Virus record (IMG/VR): IMGVR_UViG_3300047498_000057
Location: 1 to 20,748 of that record
Reading direction: 5' to 3' (one strand)
Origin: a virus
Length of the DNA: 20,748 bases
Part shown: piece after piece, positions 7,160-12,589 of the stretch
Numbering within the stretch: the first letter of the stretch is position 1
Layout: every line of letters begins with the position of its first letter
Made by a program: the position numbers and the translations under genes
Notes under the pieces: model-generated
Database searches by the model: none
What the model was told of the DNA's origin: nothing
What the model saw: the letters and a program-made list of their open reading frames with translations, nothing else

Positions 7160-7320
7160 CGGATCGCCGTTGGCTCTGAACCTCCCCATGGCTAAAGCCA
7201 GGGGGTTCTAGGGGTGCAAATGTCGTGCCTCTCCGGGGCTCTCGCTTGATCTGCTTTCGCAGGAGCTACAACATCCCCAGCCTCGGCTGGACGGCCATCC
7301 CCCTTCGACGAGCGACCCAC
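7160..7320 (-). ncRNA. Predicted TnpB omega RNA region with guide reaching the array edge
   Basis: In studied IS605-family elements the right end and the adjoining 3' part of tnpB are transcribed into an omega RNA, and the bases just outside the element act as the guide for TnpB. Here that region includes the right-end hairpin at 7184-7204. If the element ends at 7176, the guide would start with the 16 bases 7175-7160 on the minus strand and then run into the first CRISPR-like repeat at 7159. The limits are approximate and no transcript evidence exists; the call rests on family knowledge and position. Confidence 0.35.
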
Positions 7321-8766
7321 TCTGACGCACGGAACGTGGGGTTGGGCAGAGCCCTTCCCGCTTGCGGGTTGTAGCGCACTCGACATCGCTCGTCTCAGCA
7401 GCGGTTCCGCAGCCGGCCAGGCTTCTATAACCCGACAGATATCGAGGCTATCCGTATCGCAACAGGTGGCGAGGAACGCGCTGTAGAGATCACGCTGAAC
7501 CGATTCGGTCTTACCATCACCAAAAACATGAATCCGCTGTGACAGCGGCTTCTTCATATAGTTTCCGGTGGTGTGATCGAACTGACTCAGTCGTGTGTGC
7601 CGGGTTTTGATCTCGATCATTCCGCCGCCAGCGCCTTCCGCCTTGCGCCGAAGTGTCGAGACAAACATTCCCGGCGCGCGCACCTTGACGCTGCGACCGA
7701 AATTCTTCTGGAAAGACTTGTAGCTGAGTTTCTCCGTTTTGATGGTTGTTCCTTGGCCGAGCAAGCGGTTGGCGAGTTCGCCGTGCGACCGCTTGCGTTC
7801 GGATGCCAGTCGCCGATCACGTTCCCGCCGCTTGGCGGCGAGGATACGATAGCGGTTTGAGCGGTTCCACGTCTTGGTGCCTTTGTGGACACGCCCCTTG
7901 GCATCGAAATTCTTTGGGTTAGTAGCGCGGCGAGACCGATCCAAGGCCCGCAGCACACGCCGACTGGCCTTCCAGGGCTCGATGACTGTCGGGCAGAAGC
8001 CTTCCAGCGTGGCGTTGTCTGCCGATACGCTGGCGATTGTCGACGGTCCGATGTCGAGCCCGACCTCACCTGCAACAGTTTTTCGCGTCCGCGGCGCCTC
8101 ACCTTCCTGCACCAACTGGCAGAACCAGCGATCACGGCCGTTGATCTCGCGCCGAAGAACACGGACGTATTTCGTGCGCCGAGACAGAGCTTCGGCTTGC
8201 CATCCGCGCTTGTCCTTAGGGTCCAGCATGAGCGGCAGCACCAACCCCGCCCAGTGCACGACCGGAATCGGCTCGGCGCGATACCTAATCACCGCATCGC
8301 TTTTACCTTCGACGCTATGGAGACGTCGGAAGCCTTTGAAGCGAGGGCGGCCGCGCTTGCCGAAGGCGTATTGCTGCACCGCCTTGAAAGCTCGCAGACT
8401 GGTGGTTTGCGTGTCGTGGCTACCAAGATGCGCACCGATCCAGCAGGCATCCCTGCAAGTCTCGGCGAACTTCTGGATCGACACGGAGGAAAACTCGAAG
8501 CGGACTTGTGTGGCTTTGAACAGGTCCGACCGTTCTTTGTTGGGTATCGGTTTGCCTTCGGCGTTCTTCCCCAGGGTTTTCGGCATGGCTCGAGCACGTT
8601 GCCAATCCAAGCTTTCACGCATCAGACCCAAGCGCCGCAGCGATTCCCCGAGGCTGGCGTTATATACGTTGCGCGCCGCATCCAGCCTGATCGGCAAGAT
8701 GGCCTCGTCCGCCGCTGTGGTTTGTAGCGGAAATTCAGCTATGAAGGAGGGTGTTCCGCGCGGCAT
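7192..8766 (-). CDS. tnpB: TnpB RNA-guided nuclease-like protein of the insertion sequence
   Basis: The ATG at 8766 overlaps the tnpA stop (TGATG), giving 524 residues. The split RuvC core is intact: VGLDIG with D238, KTEKLSYKSF with E345 and VQRDLYSAFLA with D426. TnpB proteins are RNA-guided DNA nucleases, ancestral to Cas12, that help the element persist. The four-cysteine zinc finger usually placed between the last two motifs is absent: the stretch is SQFDHTTGNYMKKPLSQRIH and contains no cysteine. I recall a TnpB subgroup with this FDHTTG...KKPLSQR pattern and a long tail ending in RTPxL like the RTPWL here, so this looks like a subfamily trait, not damage. The 3' end of the gene overlaps the right-end hairpin, as expected for the omega RNA region. 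Confidence 0.94.
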   Translation of the reverse strand: MPRGTPSFIAEFPLQTTAADEAILPIRLDAARNVYNASLGESLRRLGLMRESLDWQRARAMPKTLGKNAEGKPIPNKERSDLFKATQVRFEFSSVSIQKFAETCRDACWIGAHLGSHDTQTTSLRAFKAVQQYAFGKRGRPRFKGFRRLHSVEGKSDAVIRYRAEPIPVVHWAGLVLPLMLDPKDKRGWQAEALSRRTKYVRVLRREINGRDRWFCQLVQEGEAPRTRKTVAGEVGLDIGPSTIASVSADNATLEGFCPTVIEPWKASRRVLRALDRSRRATNPKNFDAKGRVHKGTKTWNRSNRYRILAAKRRERDRRLASERKRSHGELANRLLGQGTTIKTEKLSYKSFQKNFGRSVKVRAPGMFVSTLRRKAEGAGGGMIEIKTRHTRLSQFDHTTGNYMKKPLSQRIHVFGDGKTESVQRDLYSAFLATCCDTDSLDICRVIEAWPAAEPLLRRAMSSALQPASGKGSAQPHVPCVRVGRSSKGDGRPAEAGDVVAPAKADQARAPERHDICTPRTPWL

Positions 8767-9161
8767 CAAACGTTCTTCTGGTTTACGATGTACTGTTTGA
8801 TCACGGATAGCGGCGCTCCACCAACCGTCGAGACAAAATAACTATTTGTCCAAAGCGTTGGGATGCGAGACCGCAAGGTCTGGAATTCCCGACGCAGGAC
8901 ATTCGAGCTACGGCCTTTAATCCCGCGCACCAAACGGTGAATCCCGAACTGGGGATCGCAATCAAGCAGCAGATGCACGTGATCCGGCATCACTTCCATC
9001 TCGATAAGGCCCGATTTCGTCTCGTCGCACACTTGCCGAACTATCTCTTTCAGTCGTTCATTTATCAGGGGTACCAGCACGGAACGTCTGTATTTCGGAC
9101 AAAACACCACATGGTATTTGCACGAAAAGAGCACGTTCCGGTTCGATCTGAAGTCCGACAT
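8766..9161 (-). CDS. tnpA: IS200/IS605 Y1 transposase TnpA
   Basis: This 131-residue protein, with its ATG at 9161, is a full-length single-strand transposase of the HUH/Y1 class. The HUH motif is in MPDHVHLLLDC (His-Val-His) and the nucleophilic tyrosine is in IKQYIVNQK near the C-terminus. The N-terminal CKYHVVFCPKYRR and the central LVRGIKGRSSNVLRREF are characteristic of the family. It cuts and rejoins single-stranded DNA at the hairpin-marked ends of the element. The gene is complete and directly coupled to tnpB, so the element may still be active. Confidence 0.96.
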   Translation of the reverse strand: MSDFRSNRNVLFSCKYHVVFCPKYRRSVLVPLINERLKEIVRQVCDETKSGLIEMEVMPDHVHLLLDCDPQFGIHRLVRGIKGRSSNVLRREFQTLRSRIPTLWTNSYFVSTVGGAPLSVIKQYIVNQKNV

Positions 9162-9245
9162 AAACGGTATATGGCACGGTTCCCTATAGCAAGCAAGAGG
9201 CGTTTACCCCATGGCTAAAGCCAGGGGCTTGCACGCCAATTTCGG

Positions 9246-9503
9246 TCAAGAGTGCACGCCGAGCCGCGCGCGCCGCCACGCGTCCATCCGGTCGGCGATC
9301 TCGAATGCTTCGGAGATCTGGTCCCGCTCGCCGGGCTGCCCGGGCCCCTCACGCTGTGGCCCGGGGATCTGCCGGCCAAGGTAGACGCTGTCGTGTCGCG
9401 CCCGGGCCCAGTCCCGCACCAGGTTCGGCGCGCTTGGGTCGCTGGCACGCAGGACAAACGTGGGCTCCTCGCCCTCCGGCATCGGCCGCTCCATGGTGCT
9501 CAT
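9246..9503 (-). CDS. 85-aa phage protein of unknown function
   Basis: The start at the ATG at 9503 is fixed by an ATGA overlap with the endolysin stop. The product is hydrophilic and begins MSTMERPMPEGEEPTF; then comes a region rich in Asp, Arg and Pro (APNLVRDWARARHDSVYLGR), a QREGPGQPGERDQI linker and a C-terminal helix (AFEIADRMDAWRRARLG). It has no signal peptide or membrane segment. Its place right after the endolysin could hint at lysis or morphogenesis, but I recognise no family. The insertion sequence starts 18 bases after the stop, leaving this gene intact. Confidence 0.7.
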   Translation of the reverse strand: MSTMERPMPEGEEPTFVLRASDPSAPNLVRDWARARHDSVYLGRQIPGPQREGPGQPGERDQISEAFEIADRMDAWRRARLGVHS

Positions 9504-9982
9504 GTCGTGCGCTCGATCGGTACGGCGCCAGGCGGGCTGTTCTGGATCATGGCGACCTCGTCCAACCGGCGGTTGAGCAGCCCCCGCACGGTCACGCCGC
9601 CGGCCCGGTCCCACAACACGAGCTGGTCCTGAGCGCCCTTGTAGTCGCCCGCGTTTAGCAGCGCCAGAAGGGTTGACCGTTTCAGGTTACCACTGCCAAC
9701 GTTGTAAACGAAGTCCTCGAGCGCGGCCAGCCAGCCACGGGTCAGAGGCACGCGGACGTCCTGCTCGATGGTGCGCGCACACTCCGCGAGCTCGCAGGCG
9801 ACGAAGTGGTCGGCGACCGCCTCGGTGACGGGCGCCGTGCCGGGCCCGACGGGCGTGGGCGGTGTGGCGCGCCAGTCGCGGGTAGACCCCTTGCCGATGG
9901 TCCAAACGCCGCCGCTGTCCTGGTAGGGCGTGCTCGACATCCCCTCCCACTTGCCAACCTCAGCCGTCGCGTCGTCGCTCAT
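9500..9982 (-). CDS. Endolysin, GH24 lysozyme (T4 lysozyme type)
   Basis: This 160-residue muramidase would cut the beta-1,4 bond between N-acetylmuramic acid and N-acetylglucosamine in the host cell wall. The GH24 catalytic triad spacing (Glu, eight residues, Asp, five residues, Thr) is present: E13 in KWEGM, D22 in YQDSGG and T28 in VWTIGKG. A later ALEDFVYNVGSGNLKRSTLL segment matches the family's C-terminal lobe. There is no N-terminal signal or SAR anchor, so export should need a holin; a 60-residue membrane protein two genes upstream is the candidate. It is coupled by ATGA overlaps to the methyltransferase before it and the 85-residue gene after it. Confidence 0.93.
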   Translation of the reverse strand: MSDDATAEVGKWEGMSSTPYQDSGGVWTIGKGSTRDWRATPPTPVGPGTAPVTEAVADHFVACELAECARTIEQDVRVPLTRGWLAALEDFVYNVGSGNLKRSTLLALLNAGDYKGAQDQLVLWDRAGGVTVRGLLNRRLDEVAMIQNSPPGAVPIERTT

Positions 9983-10611
9983 AGCGATATCCCCTGTAAT
10001 GCGCGCGCCAGCCGCTGCTGCGCGGTGTCAGCCCTCACGTAGGCGTCCTGGAGGCCTGCCGGCAGCGAGGCCTTCCCCAGCCATCCTGGAGGCTCTGGCG
10101 GCCGTCTGCCGTCCCACACAAACCAGGCGTAGTCGATGCAGCCGCGACCGCCGTCCGGCTTATCGTCGGACCCGTCCCACAGCGTCGGCCTGTGGGAGAA
10201 GATCCATACCTTCGAGATAGGGATCTTCTCCCACAGGCTGAGCCGGCGCTTCTCGCCGCTGAGAAACCCCAGCCGGAGAAGCATCGCGGTCTTGACCGCG
10301 CCCAGCCTGATCGCGTGGTGGACGAATTCGTCTGCGTGCAAAAACGGCGGGTTGGTCACGATGGTCGGCGCGCGCAGGCTGGTGCTGGCCAGGAAGTCGA
10401 CGCCATGCTCGCCGTAGCCACGGTCGATGAGGTCGGTCGAGACGACCCGGTGGCCATCAGCCAGAAGGACTCTGGAGATTGCCCCGTCGCCACACGCCGG
10501 CTCCCAGATCGGCCCCTCGAACTGCTCGACGGACAACAAACTGCGAACACAGTCCGACGGCGTGCGGTAGAAGTCGTGGGCCTCGCGCGGTCTCGGGTTA
10601 CGCTTGTTCAT
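9979..10611 (-). CDS. DNA N6-adenine-type methyltransferase (NPPF class)
   Basis: Starting at the ATG at 10611 the protein has 210 residues. It opens with DFYRTPSDCV, common in this phage group. The SAM-binding motif EPACGDG lies at 37-43, an acidic residue for SAM binding is D60 in STDLIDRG, and the catalytic motif is TNPPF (86-90), the amino-methyltransferase signature usually linked to N6-adenine. A WIFSHRPTLWDGSDDK region and a YAWFVWDG strand follow. No restriction enzyme gene is next to it, so it is probably an orphan enzyme that protects phage DNA. It overlaps the upstream 60-residue gene by 14 bases and the endolysin by 4 (ATGA). Target sequence and methylated base are not evident. 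Confidence 0.85.
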   Translation of the reverse strand: MNKRNPRPREAHDFYRTPSDCVRSLLSVEQFEGPIWEPACGDGAISRVLLADGHRVVSTDLIDRGYGEHGVDFLASTSLRAPTIVTNPPFLHADEFVHHAIRLGAVKTAMLLRLGFLSGEKRRLSLWEKIPISKVWIFSHRPTLWDGSDDKPDGGRGCIDYAWFVWDGRRPPEPPGWLGKASLPAGLQDAYVRADTAQQRLARALQGISL

Positions 10612-10780
10612 TCTGCCGCATTTCACGGGTCAGGTGATCGACGAGGTCAGCCACTGTCTTGCGCGTTCTGACGGCACGCTCGACCCGGCGCATCGCCATC
10701 CGGTATCCGATGGTCGCGCCGATGTAAGCGCTTGCGAATGCGACTAAGCCACAAACGATGTCAATCAGCAGATACTGCAT
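10598..10780 (-). CDS. Small one-helix membrane protein, candidate holin
   Basis: This 60-residue protein (ATG at 10780) starts with one hydrophobic helix, about residues 3-27 (LLIDIVCGLVAFASAYIGAT, then IGYRM), with Gly residues spaced as in helix-packing motifs. A strongly basic, then mixed-charge tail follows (RRVERAVRTRKTVADLVDHL). One transmembrane segment and a charged tail close to an endolysin lacking its own signal fits a small holin or an Rz-like inner-membrane spanin, but a single helix is weak evidence and another membrane role is possible. It overlaps the 70-residue gene by 20 bases and the methyltransferase by 14. Confidence 0.6.
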   Translation of the reverse strand: MQYLLIDIVCGLVAFASAYIGATIGYRMAMRRVERAVRTRKTVADLVDHLTREMRQNEQA

Positions 10781-10973
10781 CTTCGCCCTCGACTAACAAA
10801 TCGATTGCCGTCACCTCGGCTGCCGCCGCGTCGGCTTGCTTGGCCAGCCGTTCCAGATGCTCCAGTTCCTGGGCCAGCCGCCGTCGTGCCATGACCACCA
10901 CGCCAGCCTGGTCAACGACGACCCGGCAAGCGATCGCTGCCCGCAACCGATAGTCGATTTGAACGGGTCTCAT
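10761..10973 (-). CDS. 70-aa protein of unknown function
   Basis: The ATG at 10973 forms an ATGA overlap with the stop of the DPPY methyltransferase, which supports it as a real gene. The sequence has an N-terminal part rich in Arg, Val and Ala, then a likely amphipathic helix or short coiled coil (RRLAQELEHLERLAKQADAA), and an acidic end (DLLVEGEDAVSAD). There is no signal peptide or transmembrane segment, and I recognise no family. Confidence 0.62.
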   Translation of the reverse strand: MRPVQIDYRLRAAIACRVVVDQAGVVVMARRRLAQELEHLERLAKQADAAAAEVTAIDLLVEGEDAVSAD

Positions 10974-11539
10974 TTGCGGCGAAACACTGTCACGAAACGA
11001 AACCTATGGTTGGTGCTTTTGACTACGCCAATACGGCATTCGATATCCCACGTATCTTTCTTATACATCGGTAATACTTGGTCAAGCCAGACGACATGCG
11101 TCCCAGGCAAGCAGCGGGACAGAGCCCGGAACACCTTCGACCGGGAGATCATCGCCGGACCGTAGTGCTCTGCGTCTTCGACAGAATACGGTGGATCGCA
11201 GAGGATAAGATCGTAGTGCTGGAGCGGCACTTTGGCGAGCGTCTGCGCGTCGTCGAGAAAGGTCGGCCAGTTATCTATGTCGGCATCGACAGTGTCTCCG
11301 GGCATCTCGACCAGATCGACCTGTCCGCTAAACACGTGCAGGACATTGGTCTTTTCCGGAAACAGGGCTTTGATCCGGCGCAAATAGGTCGGCGGATAGC
11401 CGCCGTACAGGCCCGAAGCAACTTTGTATGAGTTGCCCATGACCCACACGCCGAACACGACGCCGTCCTCACCCATCGCCATGGCGACCGGGAATTTCGA
11501 CTGGGCCCGGTAGGCCTCGATCCGTTCCTCCCAGTTCAA
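10970..11539 (-). CDS. DPPY-type DNA methyltransferase
   Basis: The start is a TTG at 11539, overlapping the previous stop as TTGA and preceded by GGGAG eight bases upstream; this gives 189 residues. It has the class I fold signature: NVLHVFSG (65-72) as a short SAM-binding loop, VDADIDNWP near 84-92 as the acidic motif II, and LILCDPPYS with DPPY at 115-118 as the catalytic motif. Later strands are GTHVVWLDQVLPMY and FRFVTVFRRK. DPPY enzymes methylate the amino group of adenine or cytosine. This is the second methyltransferase in the operon and differs clearly from the NPPF one. Without a partner nuclease it most likely modifies phage DNA. Specificity is unknown. Confidence 0.8.
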   Translation of the reverse strand: MNWEERIEAYRAQSKFPVAMAMGEDGVVFGVWVMGNSYKVASGLYGGYPPTYLRRIKALFPEKTNVLHVFSGQVDLVEMPGDTVDADIDNWPTFLDDAQTLAKVPLQHYDLILCDPPYSVEDAEHYGPAMISRSKVFRALSRCLPGTHVVWLDQVLPMYKKDTWDIECRIGVVKSTNHRFRFVTVFRRK

Positions 11540-11802
11540 AATGGAATCTCCCGCTCGGAAATCTTAACACCCTTACACTTGTACACTTGGTACAGTGCCA
11601 CCGCGAGCTCATCCCTCGCGACCATGTTTTCCACGATTTTTGTCGTCAAAACCGCGTCCTCGAAGTGCGCTTCGACCAAGATCTCGCGCAGCATGTGCCG
11701 CGCAGGGCTGAATGGAATCACACTCGCGAAAGACTGGTACACAGTCTCGCGCGTGGGCGCGCCCAGGCGCGGCTGAAAACCGTAGGACCTAGCCACGGTC
11801 AA
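11536..11802 (-). CDS. 88-aa protein of unknown function
   Basis: The start is either TTG at 11802 or GTG at 11796; the two are close and neither has a strong ribosome-binding site (GAGAGA lies just upstream). The product is a mixed-charge, probably helical protein with PFSPARHMLREILVEAHFED and IVENMVARDELAVALYQVYK as predicted helices and a basic KCKGVKISEREIPF end. No membrane segment or known motif is visible. It is coupled to the methyltransferase by a TTGA overlap and overlaps the preceding gene by 8-14 bases. Confidence 0.65.
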   Translation of the reverse strand: MTVARSYGFQPRLGAPTRETVYQSFASVIPFSPARHMLREILVEAHFEDAVLTTKIVENMVARDELAVALYQVYKCKGVKISEREIPF

Positions 11803-12022
11803 ATCTCTCGAGCGCGAGTGTCAGATGTCCGCGCGCCCGCCGGTTACGCTCGTTTGCTTCCGCGATCCGCGCGAGGAACCTGCCCAATGTCATCAGAAAC
11901 AGAAGGGCCGGCGGCGTCATCTGGGAGATGTCATCAGCGAACCCCTCGACCAGTGCGGTCATCCCCTCTTCATCGTCCACAATACCCTCGACCAGTGTGG
12001 TCATCCCCTCTTCATCGTCCAC
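11789..12022 (-). CDS. 77-aa protein with an internal 14-residue tandem duplication
   Basis: The GTG at 12022 is preceded by TGGAGG six bases upstream, the clearest ribosome-binding site in this stretch, so it is chosen over longer frames. The N-terminus holds the unit VDDEEGMTxLVEG twice in tandem, then a degenerate third start (FADD). The rest is a hydrophobic helix (ALLFLMTLGRFLARIAEA) and a basic end (NERNRRARGHLTLALERF). The hydrophobic part is too short and amphipathic for a confident membrane call. It overlaps the 116-residue gene by 11 bases. I recognise no family. Confidence 0.66.
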   Translation of the reverse strand: MDDEEGMTTLVEGIVDDEEGMTALVEGFADDISQMTPPALLFLMTLGRFLARIAEANERNRRARGHLTLALERFDRG

Positions 12023-12026
12023 AATA
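11943..12026 (-). repeat. 42-bp tandem direct repeat, two copies
   Basis: Copies at 11943-11984 and 11985-12026 are nearly identical (for example CCCTCGACCAGTGCGGTCAT against CCCTCGACCAGTGTGGTCAT). The period of 42 is a multiple of three and duplicates 14 codons at the 5' end of the 77-residue gene. One copy also covers its start codon and the end of the upstream gene, so the duplication arose around a translation start junction. Near-identity suggests a recent event. Confidence 0.85.
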
Positions 12027-12362
12027 TGCCTCCAGGGCTGTCGTGAGATCGACCCGCGCGTGCTCCAGCTCCACGAGCGCACGCTGTGCGGCCGGCGTGT
12101 AACTCACGGACGCGATCCCGGCACTGCTGTGCTTGCCGAGCGCGCGCGACATCATATTGAATAGGGCGGCCGCCAGTGCGTCCTGTGCAGTATTCGCGTC
12201 GGCAAACTCATGAAAGATCGTTCGGACCTGATCGCGATCCTCAGTTGTCACCCGCAGGTTCGCGCGCCACATCCCGTCCTGTAGCTGAAACAGATTGTTG
12301 ATCGACCAGCCACGTTCGGCTATTTCAGCCACCATACTGTCGAGCGTGCGGTTAGTGTTCAT
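12012..12362 (-). CDS. 116-aa protein of unknown function
   Basis: The ATG at 12362 is used; longer frames upstream cover the preceding gene. The protein begins MNTNRTLDSMVAEIAERGWS, has a NLFQLQDGMWRANLRVTTED strand-turn-strand region and then helices (AQDALAAALFNMMSRALGK and AAQRALVELEHARVDLTTAL). The N-terminal half looks like a small alpha/beta fold seen in short phage proteins beside polymerase genes, but no function is known to me. It overlaps both the preceding gene (11 bases) and the next one (11 bases). Confidence 0.7.
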   Translation of the reverse strand: MNTNRTLDSMVAEIAERGWSINNLFQLQDGMWRANLRVTTEDRDQVRTIFHEFADANTAQDALAAALFNMMSRALGKHSSAGIASVSYTPAAQRALVELEHARVDLTTALEAYCGR

Positions 12363-12585
12363 CGTGCAGCGCCACGACGGGTTCGTCGAGCCCGGCGGAA
12401 TGACCATCCAAGTCGAGGCAATACTGGCGGCCTTCCGTAAGGCGGATTTCCGTGAACTGGCCGATTTCGATGAGCGTTTTTTGATGCGCACGAGCTTGCT
12501 CCCGACTGTCCCAGCCCACCTCGATCCGCGTCCGGAAACCATCCTGCTCATGTACATACGTAACGACGTAAGGGTGTGATAGCAT
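12352..12585 (-). CDS. 77-aa protein of unknown function
   Basis: The ATG at 12585 lies four bases after the polymerase stop, with AAGGA placed about seven bases before it. The product has a beta-strand start (HPYVVTYVHEQDGFRTRIEV), a helix (SREQARAHQKTLIEIG) and another strand (FTEIRLTEG), giving a small alpha/beta protein with a His/Asp/Glu-rich end. No membrane segment, cysteine cluster or known motif is visible. Placement immediately after the polymerase suggests a replication accessory, which is inference only. Confidence 0.7.
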   Translation of the reverse strand: MLSHPYVVTYVHEQDGFRTRIEVGWDSREQARAHQKTLIEIGQFTEIRLTEGRQYCLDLDGHSAGLDEPVVALHDEH

Positions 12586-12589
12586 AACG

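Larger units (their letters stand above)
7176..9230 (-). mobile_element. IS200/IS605-type insertion sequence with tnpA and tnpB
   Basis: The element holds a Y1 transposase gene and a tnpB gene on the minus strand, bounded by the same 21-base imperfect hairpin, CCCCATGGCTAAAGCCAGGGG, at 7184-7204 and 9207-9227. Subterminal hairpins instead of terminal inverted repeats, and no target duplication, are hallmarks of this family, which moves as single-stranded circles. Exact ends are uncertain: the right end is set here after AGGTTCAG (minus strand), by analogy with other family members, and the left end lies just outside the second hairpin. It lies 18 bases past the stop of the 85-residue gene and 16 bases before the first array repeat, so it interrupted no visible gene. 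Confidence 0.88.

Noticed and set aside
6681-7195. Plus-strand repetitive frames across the array (for example 6718-7179 and 6908-7195)
   Set aside because: They run against the operon, contain only translated repeats and spacers, and show no family resemblance.
7184-7204. IS hairpin CCCCATGGCTAAAGCCAGGGG as another copy of the array repeat
   Set aside because: It shares only C and G runs with the 36-bp unit; its second copy at 9207-9227 marks the other IS end, so it belongs to the insertion sequence.
9228-9250. Continuation of the array on the far side of the IS
   Set aside because: The 18 bases between the IS and the stop of the 85-residue gene contain no convincing repeat, so the IS does not visibly split the array.
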